A DNA stretch of 64,000 bases, taken from contig NZ_JACDXU010000001.1 of assembly GCF_020539485.1 (NCBI RefSeq), positions 1,054,001-1,118,000 of the forward strand, given 5' to 3'. The DNA is from Fulverythrobacter ferritrahens (lineage in GTDB: Bacteria > Pseudomonadota > Alphaproteobacteria > Sphingomonadales > Sphingomonadaceae). Both the position numbers and the translations under genes were made by a program. Numbering within the stretch: position 1 is the stretch's first letter; the number at the start of each line of letters is the position of its first letter. Of the stretch, positions 25,244-34,255 are shown piece after piece. The notes beneath the pieces were generated by a model. The model saw only the letters and a list, made by a program, of their open reading frames with translations, made no database searches and was not told where the DNA came from.

Positions 25244-27301
25244 TCACCCGCCCCTCAGCAATTGCACTCCCCAGTCGCGCTCGAACAGATAGAGCAGCAG
25301 CCTTGCCGCCGCGCCGCGCGGGCTGGCGAGCCCGCCGTCACGTTCGATCAACAGGCGCGCATCGTCATGGGCGAGCGGCAACAGGCGCTGGATCTGATCG
25401 AGCGTGGCGACATTGAAGGCACTCTCGCCCGACTGGCGAGTGCCCAGCAATTCGCCGCCGCCGCGTAGTTCGAGATCTTCCTCTGCAATGCGGAACCCGT
25501 CCTGCGTTTCGCGCATCAGGGCGAGCCGCTGCTTGGCGGTTTCGGACAATTCGTTTCCGCGCAGCAACAGGCAGACCGACTTTTCCGATCCGCGCCCTAC
25601 GCGCCCGCGCAGCTGGTGAAGCTGGGCAAGGCCAAAGCGTTCGGCCTGTTCGATCACCATCAGCGTGGCGTTGGGCACATCCACGCCGACTTCGATCACG
25701 GTAGTGGCGACCAGCACCTTGGCCTGTCCGCTGGCGAACCGCTCCATCGCGGCGTCCTTCACCTCAGGCTTAAGCTGGCCGTGGACCAGCACGACGTCCT
25801 CTCCGAAGCGTTCCCTGAGCGACGCGAAGCGTGCCTCGGCAGCGGCAAGGTCTTCGCCCTCATTCTCGCGCACCATGGGACAGACCCAATAGGCCTGCTG
25901 GCCGCCAGCAATATGCCGTTCGATCCCGGAAACGACATCCGCCAGTCGTTCTATCGAGATAACGCGCGTATCGATCGCCTGCCTGCCCGGCGGCATTTCG
26001 TCGAGGCGGGAGACGTCCATCTCGCCATATTGCGCCAGCGTGAGCGTGCGGGGGATCGGTGTGGCAGTCATGGCAAGGCAATGCGGCGTCACCCGGCCCT
26101 TCTGCGTCAGCATCAGGCGCTGGCCGACGCCGAAGCGGTGCTGCTCGTCAATCACTACCAGCCCGAGATTGCGATAGGCAACCGCTTCCTGAAAGATGGC
26201 ATGGGTGCCGATCACGATGTCGATACTGCCATCGACCAGCCCCATCAGGATGCTTTCGCGCGCCCTGCCCTTGTCGCGCCCGGTGAACAGCGCGACGTTC
26301 ACTCCGGTGGGCGCGGCAAGGCGGCGGATCGTTTCGAAATGCTGGCGGGCAAGGATCTCGGTCGGCGCCAGCATCGCCGCCTGCGTTCCGGCCTCCACTG
26401 CCACCAGCATGGATTCCAGCGCCACTACTGTCTTGCCCGCACCGACATCGCCCTGGAGCAAGCGCAGCATCGGGTGGCCCTGGGCCATGTCGCCTTCGAT
26501 CTCGGCAATGGAGCGCTTCTGCGCGCCGGTCAGGCCGAAGGGCAATTGCAGCTTCGCCCTCAGCGAACCATCGCCCCGCAAGGACTGGCCACGCCGCGTG
26601 CGATTGCTTTCCTTCACCAGCATCAGGGCAAGACTGCTCGCCAGCAGCTCGTCATAGGCCAGACGATCCCGCGCGGCGGCGTGTTCGTCCTTGTGGGCCA
26701 GCACCAGCGCATCGCGCCAGGCGGGCCATTTCTGGCGATCGAGCAAAGTCGGCTCGATCCATTCAGGCAGTTCCGGCGCGCGGGCCAGCGCCTGCGCCAC
26801 CAGCCCCGCCACGCGCGGCTGGGTCAGCCCTTCGGCAAGACGATAGACCGGCTCCACCAGCTTACCCGCCAGACGGCTGCTCTCCTCCTCGACATGATCG
26901 GGGTGCACGATCTGGAGCATCTGGCCATATTGATCGAGCCGCCCGGCGATCCAGCGCTTCTCCCCCAGCGGAAGCTGTTTGCGCGCGCTGTAGGAAGCCC
27001 GGCCGAAATAGGTGAGCGCACAGATATTGCCGAGCGCATCTTCGGCCAGCACGCGGAACGGACCGCGCCCGGCGGAAGCGCGTTGCTCCACCGGAGTGAG
27101 CGCCACCACGATCTGCTCGCCTACGCTTGCCTGATCGAGATTCTCAACCGCATGACGCAACACGAAACGCTCCGGCAGGTGATAGGCAAAGTCCTTCACC
27201 CGCGCGAGGCCGAGCTTCTCCAGCGGCTTGCGCAATTTGGGGCCGACGCCCTCCAGAGCGTCGGCTTCTACGAAAAGCGGATTGAGCTGTTCTGGCCGCA
27301 T
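25244..27301 (-). CDS. recG: ATP-dependent DNA helicase RecG
   Basis: A 685-residue superfamily 2 helicase that remodels stalled replication forks and Holliday junctions. The N-terminal wedge/OB domain (about 1-240) is followed by the helicase core: Walker A LLQGDVGAGKTVVALE, DEQH box LVVIDEQHRFGVGQR, MTATPIPRTLTLAQYG, and QLRGRVGRGSEKSVCLLL with the TRG-type region beyond. ATG 27301 is chosen because AAGGAG lies 6 nt upstream; an in-frame ATG at 27319 lacks a site. It is divergent from the host-attachment gene. Confidence 0.97.
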   Translation of the reverse strand: MRPEQLNPLFVEADALEGVGPKLRKPLEKLGLARVKDFAYHLPERFVLRHAVENLDQASVGEQIVVALTPVEQRASAGRGPFRVLAEDALGNICALTYFGRASYSARKQLPLGEKRWIAGRLDQYGQMLQIVHPDHVEEESSRLAGKLVEPVYRLAEGLTQPRVAGLVAQALARAPELPEWIEPTLLDRQKWPAWRDALVLAHKDEHAAARDRLAYDELLASSLALMLVKESNRTRRGQSLRGDGSLRAKLQLPFGLTGAQKRSIAEIEGDMAQGHPMLRLLQGDVGAGKTVVALESMLVAVEAGTQAAMLAPTEILARQHFETIRRLAAPTGVNVALFTGRDKGRARESILMGLVDGSIDIVIGTHAIFQEAVAYRNLGLVVIDEQHRFGVGQRLMLTQKGRVTPHCLAMTATPIPRTLTLAQYGEMDVSRLDEMPPGRQAIDTRVISIERLADVVSGIERHIAGGQQAYWVCPMVRENEGEDLAAAEARFASLRERFGEDVVLVHGQLKPEVKDAAMERFASGQAKVLVATTVIEVGVDVPNATLMVIEQAERFGLAQLHQLRGRVGRGSEKSVCLLLRGNELSETAKQRLALMRETQDGFRIAEEDLELRGGGELLGTRQSGESAFNVATLDQIQRLLPLAHDDARLLIERDGGLASPRGAAARLLLYLFERDWGVQLLRGG

Positions 27302-27420
27302 GAAGGCTCCTTGCCCCATCGACAGAAAATTCGCCAGAATTGACGCAGCTCATTAAACTGTCCGTCCCGAGTCACCATATGGCCCTACTGGTAAGGGTAT
27401 TAAGAGTGAGGAGAAGGTGA

Positions 27421-27825
27421 ATGCTGCTGCCCCATGGTGCAATTATCGCTCTGGTCGATGGCGCGAAGTTCGAGCTCTATCGCAACAGCGGTAATGAGGC
27501 TGAGCCTGAACTCGCCCCCCTGCCCGCCGTCAAGCTGGACGAGCATAATCATGGGTCGGGTGGGCGCCATTATTCCAGCGCGGGCAATCCGCAGGCCAGC
27601 CTTCAGGATGAAGACGCGCATGCAGCAGGCGTCGCGGAATGGCTCAACAGCCGGGTGCTCGGCCACAAGATCGACAAGCTGGTGGTGATCGCCGCACCCC
27701 GCACCTTGGGCGAATTGCGCAAGCATTATCACAAGCAGACCGAGGCTGTGCTGCTGGGCGAGTTTGCGAAGGATATGGCGGGCCGCAAGCCCGAAGATAT
27801 CCTCGAAGCCCTGAGGGCCAAGTAA
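27421..27825 (+). CDS. Host attachment family protein
   Basis: A 134-residue protein of the family named after an Agrobacterium protein required for attachment to host cells. Visible features are IIALVDGAKFELYRN at the N-terminus, a basic and glycine-rich HGSGGRHYSSAGN, and LVVIAAPRTLGELRKHYH. It has no signal peptide, so it is cytoplasmic, and the family name is probably misleading for a free-living bacterium. A relation to bacterial eRF1-like domains is possible but not established here. AGGAGAAGG lies just upstream of ATG 27421. One nucleotide separates it from sdhE. Confidence 0.85.
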   Translation: MLLPHGAIIALVDGAKFELYRNSGNEAEPELAPLPAVKLDEHNHGSGGRHYSSAGNPQASLQDEDAHAAGVAEWLNSRVLGHKIDKLVVIAAPRTLGELRKHYHKQTEAVLLGEFAKDMAGRKPEDILEALRAK

Positions 27826-27826
27826 G

Positions 27827-28099
27827 ATGCCCGGTGCCCCGACCCGGGAAGCTCGCCTTGCCCGCGCAAAGTTTCGTGCGTGGCATCGCGGCACGCGCGA
27901 AGCCGATTACATGATCGGCGGTTTTTTCGACCGCCATCATGCCGATTGGGACGAGGCTGCGCTCGGCTGGTTCGAGGCACTGCTTGACGAGGATGACGTG
28001 GAGATCATGGCCTGGGCGCTGGAAGCACAGCCCGTGCCGGAAAAATATGCCGGCCAGATGATGCGCCAGCTCCAGATGATCGATTACGTCCGCATCTGA
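27827..28099 (+). CDS. sdhE: FAD assembly factor SdhE
   Basis: A 90-residue protein of the SdhE/Sdh5 family (DUF339), which helps covalent FAD attachment to succinate dehydrogenase. The conserved RGxxE signature is present as RGTREADYMIGGFF at residues 21-34, and the C-terminal helix bundle follows. The length is typical. It begins 1 nt after the host-attachment gene and lies upstream of mfd, an arrangement seen in other alphaproteobacteria. A terminator at 28189-28225 ends the two-gene unit. Confidence 0.95.
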   Translation: MPGAPTREARLARAKFRAWHRGTREADYMIGGFFDRHHADWDEAALGWFEALLDEDDVEIMAWALEAQPVPEKYAGQMMRQLQMIDYVRI

Positions 28100-28188
28100 T
28101 CCCCTCGGGCGGTCGCATTGCTTGCGCGGCTGGCCAATGGGGCATTCGACAACGCGCGCTCCCCCCGCTAGGGAGCATCGACTTTCAC

Positions 28189-28225
28189 AAAACCCGTTTG
28201 CGCTGAAATCGCGCCAACGGGTTTT
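28189..28225. terminator. Bidirectional hairpin terminator between sdhE and mfd
   Basis: AAAACCCGTT at 28189-28198 pairs perfectly with AACGGGTTTT at 28216-28225 around a 17-nt loop that can itself pair (GCGC..GCGC). It lies 90 nt after sdhE and 35 nt before the mfd start. Confidence 0.8.
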
Positions 28226-28260
28226 CGTGCGTGCGCAGACTACACGGATCGACACCACAA

Positions 28261-31200
28261 ATGCCCGATTTCCAACGCATTCTCTCCGCTTCCTCCCCGC
28301 TGACGCTCGCTTCCGTCGCGCGCGGGGCGCAGCCATTGGTGCTGGCGGACCTGGCGCGCGCATCGAAGGGCCGGGCCGTGTTCGTCGCGCCCGACGATAC
28401 CGCAATGCGCGCAGTGGCCGATGCCGCCGCCTTCTTCGCGCCCGAATTGGAAGTGATCGAATTCCCGGCGTGGGACTGCCTGCCCTATGACCGTGCCAGC
28501 CCTGCCCTCTCGATCAGTTCGCAGCGCCTGTCCGCGCTCCACAAGCTGCAACGGGGCAAGAAGAACGGGCAATTGCTGGTCACCACCGTCAATGCCCTGC
28601 TCCAGCGCGTCCTGACCCCCTTCCGTATCCGCGAATCCGTGCGCGAGATCGTGCCCGGAATGCAGATCGGGCATGAGAGCCTGATCGCGCTGCTCCAGCG
28701 CCAGGGCTATTCGCGCACCGACACTGTGATCGATGCCGGCGAATTCGCCGTGCGCGGCTCTGTATTCGACATCTTCCCCTCCGGCTTCGAAGGCGGGCTG
28801 CGGCTCGACTTTTTCGGCGACGAACTCGAAAGCCTGCGGCTGTTCGATCCCTCCACCCAGCGCAGCACAGGCATCGTGGAAGGGCACCTGCTGCTTCCCG
28901 CCAGCGAGGCCCTGCTGGACGAGGACACGGTCAAACGCTTCCGCACCCGTTATCGCGAGATGTTCGGCGCCAATGCCACTGGCGATCCGCTCTATCAGGC
29001 CGTGAGCGACGGACGGCGCCTTGCTGGCATGGAACACTGGCTGCCCCTGTTCGAGGACAAGCTCGCCAGCCTGTTCGATCACCTTTCGGCCGACGACGTA
29101 ATCGTGATCGACAATGCGGCCATGGGATCGGCCGACGAACGGCTGGGCGACATCGAGGATTATCATCAGGCCCGCGTCGAGGCATCGGGGCAAGCGGCAG
29201 GCTCCTATCGCCCACTGGCCACCGATGCGCTTTATCTCTCCCGTGACGAGTTTGCAGAACGCCTGTCAGGCTGGCCGGTTCACCGGGCGGATATCTTCGC
29301 ACAGCCCGAAAGCGGGAGCGTGATCGACTTCGCCTTCTCCAGCGCGCGCGATTTCGCGCCGGAACGCGCGCGGGGGGACAATGTCTATGAAGCCGCCGCG
29401 CGGCATCTCAACACCATTGCCAAGGCCGGGCGGAAACCGCTGATCGCGGCCTATTCTCAGGGCTCTCGCGCGCGCATTTCCTCCATCCTTGCAGAACAGG
29501 GCGCCGAACCGCGTCTTGCAGACACCTGGCAGGAGGCGCTGGGTTTTGCGGCAAAGGGCGCGCCGGTCGCTGTCGTCCTCCCACTGGAAACCGGCTTCGC
29601 CAATGCCGAGATGGAGGTGGTCACCGAGCAGGACATGCTGGGCGACAGGCTGGTCCGTCGCCGCAAGCGCCGCAAGGATGCCGACGCATTTCTGGCCGAG
29701 CTTTCGGCACTCAATGCTGGCGATCTGGTCGTCCATATCGACCATGGCATCGGCAAATATCTCGGGTTGGAAGCCATCGCGGTCGGCAAGAGCCAGCATG
29801 ATTGCGTGATGCTGGAATATGCCGGCGGGGATAAGCTCTATATCCCGGTCGAGAATATCGACGTCCTCACCCGCTACGGCTCCTCCGACGAAGCTCTGCC
29901 GCTCGACCGGCTGGGCGGCGAGGCATGGCAGAAACGCCGCGCCAAGCTGAGGGAGCGCATTCAGGCCATCGCCGCCGAACTGCTGCGCACCGCTGCCCTG
30001 CGCGCCCTGCGCACCGCCCCGGCACTGGTGCCGGACGAAAGCGGCTATAACCAGTTCGTCGAGCGCTTCCCCTGGCAGGAGACCGAGGATCAGGAACGCG
30101 CGATCGAGGACGTGCTGAACGACCTCGCGGAAGGCAAACCGATGGACCGGCTGGTCTGCGGCGATGTCGGCTTCGGCAAGACGGAAGTGGCTTTGCGCGC
30201 TGCCTTCGTCGCCGCGATGGAAGGGCAGCAGGTCGCGGTGGTGGCCCCCACCACTCTGCTCGCACGCCAGCATTTCGAGAACTTCTCCACCCGCTTCAAC
30301 GGCTTCCCGATCAAGGTCGGCCGCCTCTCCCGCCTCGTCCCGCCCAAGGAAGCATCCGATACGCGCGACGGGTTGGCGGACGGCACGGTGGACATCGTGG
30401 TCGGCACCCATGCGATCATCGCCAAGCAGGTAGAGTTCAAGCGCCTTGGCCTCGTAATCGTGGACGAGGAACAGCGTTTTGGCGTGAAGCACAAGGAACG
30501 GCTGAAGGAACTGAAGGCCGACGTCCATATGCTGACCCTTACGGCCACCCCCATACCGCGCACCTTGCAAATGGCGATGAGCGGGCTGCGCGAACTCACC
30601 ACCATGCAGACCCCGCCGGTCGATCGCCTGGCCGTGCGCACCTATGTGATGGAGTGGGACGAAGTGGTGATGCGCGAGGCCCTGCTGCGCGAACATCACC
30701 GTGGCGGGCAGAGCTTCATCGTCGTGCCGCGCATTGCCGACCTGCCCGATATCGAGGACTGGCTTCACAAGGCCGTGCCGGAAGTGAAATACATCTCGGC
30801 CCATGGTCAGATGGGCGCCCGCGAAGTGGAAGAGCGCATGGCCGCCTTCTACGAGCGCCGTTATGACGTGCTGCTTTCCACCACTATCGTGGAAAGCGGC
30901 CTCGACATTCCCAGCGCCAACACGATCATCATCCATCGCGCGGATCGCTTCGGCCTCGCCCAGCTTTATCAGCTGCGCGGCCGAGTGGGCCGCTCCAAGC
31001 TGCGCGCCTATGCCTATCTCACCCATCCGCGGGACCAGCAGCTTTCCGAAGTGGCCGAAAAGCGCCTGAAGGTGTTGGGCGATCTCGACGGATTGGGCGC
31101 GGGCTTCCAGCTTGCCAGCCACGATCTCGACATTCGCGGTGCCGGCAATCTGCTGGGTGACGAGCAATCCGGCCATATCCGCGAGGTCGGCTTCGAGCTT

Positions 31201-31740
31201 TACCAATCCATGCTGGAAGATGCGATCCTGGCTGCCAAGGCCGGCGATATGGGGCTGGAGCGCGACAACAGCGGCCTTTCGCCGCAGATCACTGTGGATG
31301 CCCCGATCATGATCCCGGACGATTACGTGCCGGATCTTGCCGTGCGCATGGCGCTCTATCGCCGCCTGAACGATGCGAAGGGCAAGGAAGAACTGGATTC
31401 GCTGGCCGCCGAAATGATCGACCGCTTCGGCCCCCTGCCCTCGCCCACCGAAAACCTCGTCAAGCTTATCGAGATCAAGCAGCAGGCCATCGTCGCCAAT
31501 ATCGCCAAGGTGGATGTCGGCGCACGCGGCACGCTGGTGACGTTCCACAAGGATTCGTTCCCCGATCCGGCGGGTCTGCTTGCCTATGTCGAACGCCTGC
31601 AAGGCACGGCCCGCCTGCGGCCCGACATGAAGCTGGTGATCGAACGGGCATGGGGCGATCCGAAATCGCGCCTCAATGGCCTCTATCAGCTGACCAAGGG
31701 GCTGTCCGGCATTGTGAAGCGAGCAGCAAAGGCGAGCTGA
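28261..31740 (+). CDS. mfd: Transcription-repair coupling factor
   Basis: A 1159-residue ATP-dependent translocase that removes RNA polymerase stalled at DNA lesions and recruits UvrA. A UvrB-like N-terminal module (EFPAWDCLPYDRASP, FAVRGSVFDIFPSGFEGGLR) is followed by the RNA polymerase-interaction domain near VVHIDHGIGKYLGLE. The helicase core has Walker A LVCGDVGFGKTEVALRA, DEEQ box LVIVDEEQRFGVKHKE and QLRGRVGRSKLRAYAYL, with a TRCF D7 domain at the end. ATG 28261 is used; an open frame continues 30 nt upstream. The ribosome site is weak. Confidence 0.98.
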   Translation: MPDFQRILSASSPLTLASVARGAQPLVLADLARASKGRAVFVAPDDTAMRAVADAAAFFAPELEVIEFPAWDCLPYDRASPALSISSQRLSALHKLQRGKKNGQLLVTTVNALLQRVLTPFRIRESVREIVPGMQIGHESLIALLQRQGYSRTDTVIDAGEFAVRGSVFDIFPSGFEGGLRLDFFGDELESLRLFDPSTQRSTGIVEGHLLLPASEALLDEDTVKRFRTRYREMFGANATGDPLYQAVSDGRRLAGMEHWLPLFEDKLASLFDHLSADDVIVIDNAAMGSADERLGDIEDYHQARVEASGQAAGSYRPLATDALYLSRDEFAERLSGWPVHRADIFAQPESGSVIDFAFSSARDFAPERARGDNVYEAAARHLNTIAKAGRKPLIAAYSQGSRARISSILAEQGAEPRLADTWQEALGFAAKGAPVAVVLPLETGFANAEMEVVTEQDMLGDRLVRRRKRRKDADAFLAELSALNAGDLVVHIDHGIGKYLGLEAIAVGKSQHDCVMLEYAGGDKLYIPVENIDVLTRYGSSDEALPLDRLGGEAWQKRRAKLRERIQAIAAELLRTAALRALRTAPALVPDESGYNQFVERFPWQETEDQERAIEDVLNDLAEGKPMDRLVCGDVGFGKTEVALRAAFVAAMEGQQVAVVAPTTLLARQHFENFSTRFNGFPIKVGRLSRLVPPKEASDTRDGLADGTVDIVVGTHAIIAKQVEFKRLGLVIVDEEQRFGVKHKERLKELKADVHMLTLTATPIPRTLQMAMSGLRELTTMQTPPVDRLAVRTYVMEWDEVVMREALLREHHRGGQSFIVVPRIADLPDIEDWLHKAVPEVKYISAHGQMGAREVEERMAAFYERRYDVLLSTTIVESGLDIPSANTIIIHRADRFGLAQLYQLRGRVGRSKLRAYAYLTHPRDQQLSEVAEKRLKVLGDLDGLGAGFQLASHDLDIRGAGNLLGDEQSGHIREVGFELYQSMLEDAILAAKAGDMGLERDNSGLSPQITVDAPIMIPDDYVPDLAVRMALYRRLNDAKGKEELDSLAAEMIDRFGPLPSPTENLVKLIEIKQQAIVANIAKVDVGARGTLVTFHKDSFPDPAGLLAYVERLQGTARLRPDMKLVIERAWGDPKSRLNGLYQLTKGLSGIVKRAAKAS

Positions 31741-31759
31741 GGAGCCCTTCCTTGAAGGT

Positions 31760-33079
31760 CTATCGCGTCCCGGCAAACGTCCTGAACGCCGCTGCGCCCA
31801 TAGGCCTCGCCCGCAGGAAGCCCTGATAGCAGGCGCAGCCTTCCCGCGCGATCAGCGCGCGCTGGGCCTCTGTTTCGATGCCTTCGGCAATCACTTCGAG
31901 TTCCAGAGCATGGGCCATGGCGACGATGCCGCGCAGAACCGCAAGGTCGCGCATGTCTTCGACTATGTCCTCCACCATCGTGCGGTCGAGCTTGAGATAG
32001 TGAAGCGGCAATATCTTGAGATAACGGAAATTGCAGAAACCCGCGCCAAAATCGTCGAGCGCAACGCGAATGCCCAGGTCCACCAGCTTGCCCAGAGCCA
32101 GGGCGGAACGGGCAAGGTCGGTCAGCAGCGCCTGTTCGGTAATCTCGATCGTCAGCCGTTCGGGAGCAAGCCCGGCGCCGCTCACGATAGAAGCAATATC
32201 CTGCGCAAAATTACCGGCCGAAAGGTCCGCCGGAGTTACGTTGAGCGAGAGGTGCAAGGGGGCAGGCCAATACGCGGCCTCTGCCACCGCACGGGTCGCG
32301 ATATGGCGGGAAAGCTGGGCAACATGGTCCGCCCGCTCGGCAATAGAGAACAAGGCCGCCGCACCGATCCGCCCGAGCAATGGATGCTCCCACCGGGCCA
32401 GCGCCTCTGCCCCAACCAGCGCATCGTCTTCGCTGCGGAACTGGGGCTGATAGAGAATCTGGATCTCGTCCCGGTCCAGCGCGGCGAGCAGGTCTGCTTC
32501 CAGTTGCGCGGCACTGCGGCCGGCAATGCTGGCATCGCCATCCACCCATACCACCCGGCGCCCACTTTCAAGCCGTACGCGTTCCATAGTGTCAGCAAGC
32601 CTGCCGAAAATCGCATCGGCGTTTTGTAGCGGAAGCGCACGCATCAAGGCGATGCGCGGCCAGAGCCGCAAGGTGCCGGCTCCCACAGGATTCGCGATAG
32701 GCCGGGCAATGCTCTCGGCCAGGGTTTCGGCCAGCCATTGCCAACGCTCCCGGCTGCACTGCTCATGAGCGACCAGCAGGAAATTGCCGCCGCCCATGCG
32801 CGCGACCACCCATTCGCCCGTCAGTTCATCCGCCGCGAAGCGCGACATTCTGTTAGCCACGGCAACCAGCGCGGAATCGCCTGCCGCCTCTCCATAGGCG
32901 AGATTGACCGTATCGAACCGGCGCAGGCCCAGCATCATTGCGTGGATAGGCGCAGTCCCCCCGTCCCGCGCCGCATCATCCTGCCATTGCACGATCCGGG
33001 CGCGCGCGCCGGCTGGCCCCACCAGCCCCGTCAGCGCGTCTCGTTTCTGATCCGGCACCTGATGCAATTCGTCTGCCAT
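31760..33079 (-). CDS. Degenerate-GGDEF / EAL domain protein (c-di-GMP phosphodiesterase)
   Basis: A 439-residue cytoplasmic signalling protein. The N-terminal GGDEF domain begins with RDALTGL, but its active-site motif reads GGGNF (residues 96-100), so it should not make cyclic di-GMP. The EAL domain (about 190-435) keeps the residues needed for hydrolysis: AEALARW (225), LNVTPADLS, EITEQALL, LDDFGAGFCNFRYLK, KLDRTMVEDI and AEGIETEAQ, then CYQGFL. It has no membrane segment. ATG 33079 is used; ATG 33112 is an alternative. It is convergent with mfd and divergent from NAD kinase. Confidence 0.92.
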   Translation of the reverse strand: MADELHQVPDQKRDALTGLVGPAGARARIVQWQDDAARDGGTAPIHAMMLGLRRFDTVNLAYGEAAGDSALVAVANRMSRFAADELTGEWVVARMGGGNFLLVAHEQCSRERWQWLAETLAESIARPIANPVGAGTLRLWPRIALMRALPLQNADAIFGRLADTMERVRLESGRRVVWVDGDASIAGRSAAQLEADLLAALDRDEIQILYQPQFRSEDDALVGAEALARWEHPLLGRIGAAALFSIAERADHVAQLSRHIATRAVAEAAYWPAPLHLSLNVTPADLSAGNFAQDIASIVSGAGLAPERLTIEITEQALLTDLARSALALGKLVDLGIRVALDDFGAGFCNFRYLKILPLHYLKLDRTMVEDIVEDMRDLAVLRGIVAMAHALELEVIAEGIETEAQRALIAREGCACYQGFLRARPMGAAAFRTFAGTR

Positions 33080-33239
33080 TCTTCGCTTGTAAGACCTGTT
33101 GCCGGAACTCATGTGGTTAGAACACCATCCGCGCCCTTGCGATTGCAAAACGGGGCGTTGCTCCATAGTTTCGTTCTCTGTCGCACAGGTGCGCCCGCAC
33201 CGCCATCCGGAGGTTTCTGCAAATCGTGAGCTGCACATC

Positions 33240-34028
33240 GTGAGCCAGGGACACGCCTTTTCAGCGCTTGCGATAGTGGCGTCGGAAGCACCGCGCGCGC
33301 AGGAGGCGGCTGGAGAGCTGGCCGGGCTGGTCGATTGGGTGCCGCTGGAACAAGCGGAAGCCGTGGTCGTGCTGGGCGGTGACGGCTTCATGCTGCAAAC
33401 GCTGCACCAGATGATCGACAGCGGCCGGGTTCTGCCCGCCTATGGCCTGAACCTGGGCACAGTCGGTTTTCTGATGAACAGCTTCCGCAGCGGACGAAAG
33501 CTGGTGGAACGCATCAATCGTTCCCGTGCCATCGCGGTAGACCCGCTGCGCATGGAAGCCTTCACTCGCAAGGGCGAAAGCCACATTCACTACGCCATCA
33601 ATGAAGTCTCTCTGCTGCGTGAAACGCGGCAGACGGCCAAGATCGAAGTGAGCGTGAACGAAAAGGTCCGTATTGCGGAACTGGCATGCGATGGCGTTCT
33701 GGTGGCCACCCCCGCCGGATCGACCGCCTATAACCTTTCCGCCAGCGGGCCGATTCTGCCGCTCGATTCGCAGCTTTTGGCGCTGACCCCCATCAGCCCC
33801 TTTCGCCCCCGCCGCTGGCGTGGAGCATTGCTGCCTGACCGCAGCCGGATCAGCTTTCGCGTGCTAGATCCCGACAAACGACCGGTAGCCGCCGTGGCCG
33901 ACCACAAGGAAGTGCGCGATATTGCCGAAGTCCACCTGGAGATCGCCCGGGACAAGGAATTGACGCTGCTGTTCGACCCCGGCCACAGCCTCGACGAACG
34001 CATTGTGGCCGAACAATTTATCGCCTGA
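33240..34028 (+). CDS. nadK: NAD kinase
   Basis: A 262-residue NAD kinase that makes NADP from NAD and ATP. The GGDG motif sits in VVVLGGDGFMLQTLH (residues 46-49), followed by NLGTVGFLMN, CDGVLVATPAGSTAYNLSAS and the C-terminal basic region. The frame is open back to 33099, but homologous sequence begins only around FSALAIVASEAP. GTG 33240 is therefore the most likely start, as no ATG is suitably placed. The nearest good Shine-Dalgarno (GGAGG at 33209) is too far away to match that GTG well, so the start is uncertain. Confidence 0.93.
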   Translation: MSQGHAFSALAIVASEAPRAQEAAGELAGLVDWVPLEQAEAVVVLGGDGFMLQTLHQMIDSGRVLPAYGLNLGTVGFLMNSFRSGRKLVERINRSRAIAVDPLRMEAFTRKGESHIHYAINEVSLLRETRQTAKIEVSVNEKVRIAELACDGVLVATPAGSTAYNLSASGPILPLDSQLLALTPISPFRPRRWRGALLPDRSRISFRVLDPDKRPVAAVADHKEVRDIAEVHLEIARDKELTLLFDPGHSLDERIVAEQFIA

Positions 34029-34113
34029 GCCGGAGAATGCATAAAATTTGCTTTGGCCGCTTGCCAAACCAAACGGGCCTGAATATAGGCCCACTCCTGC
34101 CCGGCAGGGCTGC

Positions 34114-34188
34114 TCCCCGATAGCTCAGCGGTAGAGTAGGTGACTGTTAATCACTTGGCCGTAGGTTCGAATCCTACTCGGGGAGCCA
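34114..34188 (+). tRNA. tRNA-Asn (GTT)
   Basis: The acceptor stem TCCCCGA (34114-34120) pairs with TCGGGGA (34178-34184), followed by a discriminator G and encoded CCA (34186-34188). The anticodon is GTT (34146-34148) within TGACTGTTAATCA. The T-arm GTTCGAATC is intact. A terminator follows at 34211. Confidence 0.98.
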
Positions 34189-34210
34189 CTACCTTCCAGG
34201 TGGCAAAAAA

Positions 34211-34235
34211 GGGGCCTTTCGGCCCCTTTTCTTTT
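34211..34235. terminator. Bidirectional terminator after tRNA-Asn
   Basis: GGGGCC (34211-34216), a four-base TTTC loop and GGCCCC (34221-34226) are followed by TTTTCTTTT and preceded by AAAAAA, so it can stop transcription from the tRNA and from the convergent methyltransferase gene. Confidence 0.93.
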
Positions 34236-34255
34236 GACCCGCATATTGGCGCCGC

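Noticed and set aside
34114-34188. tRNA-Asn as an integration site
   Set aside because: No repeat of the tRNA 3' end and no integrase is found downstream; the flanking genes are ordinary.
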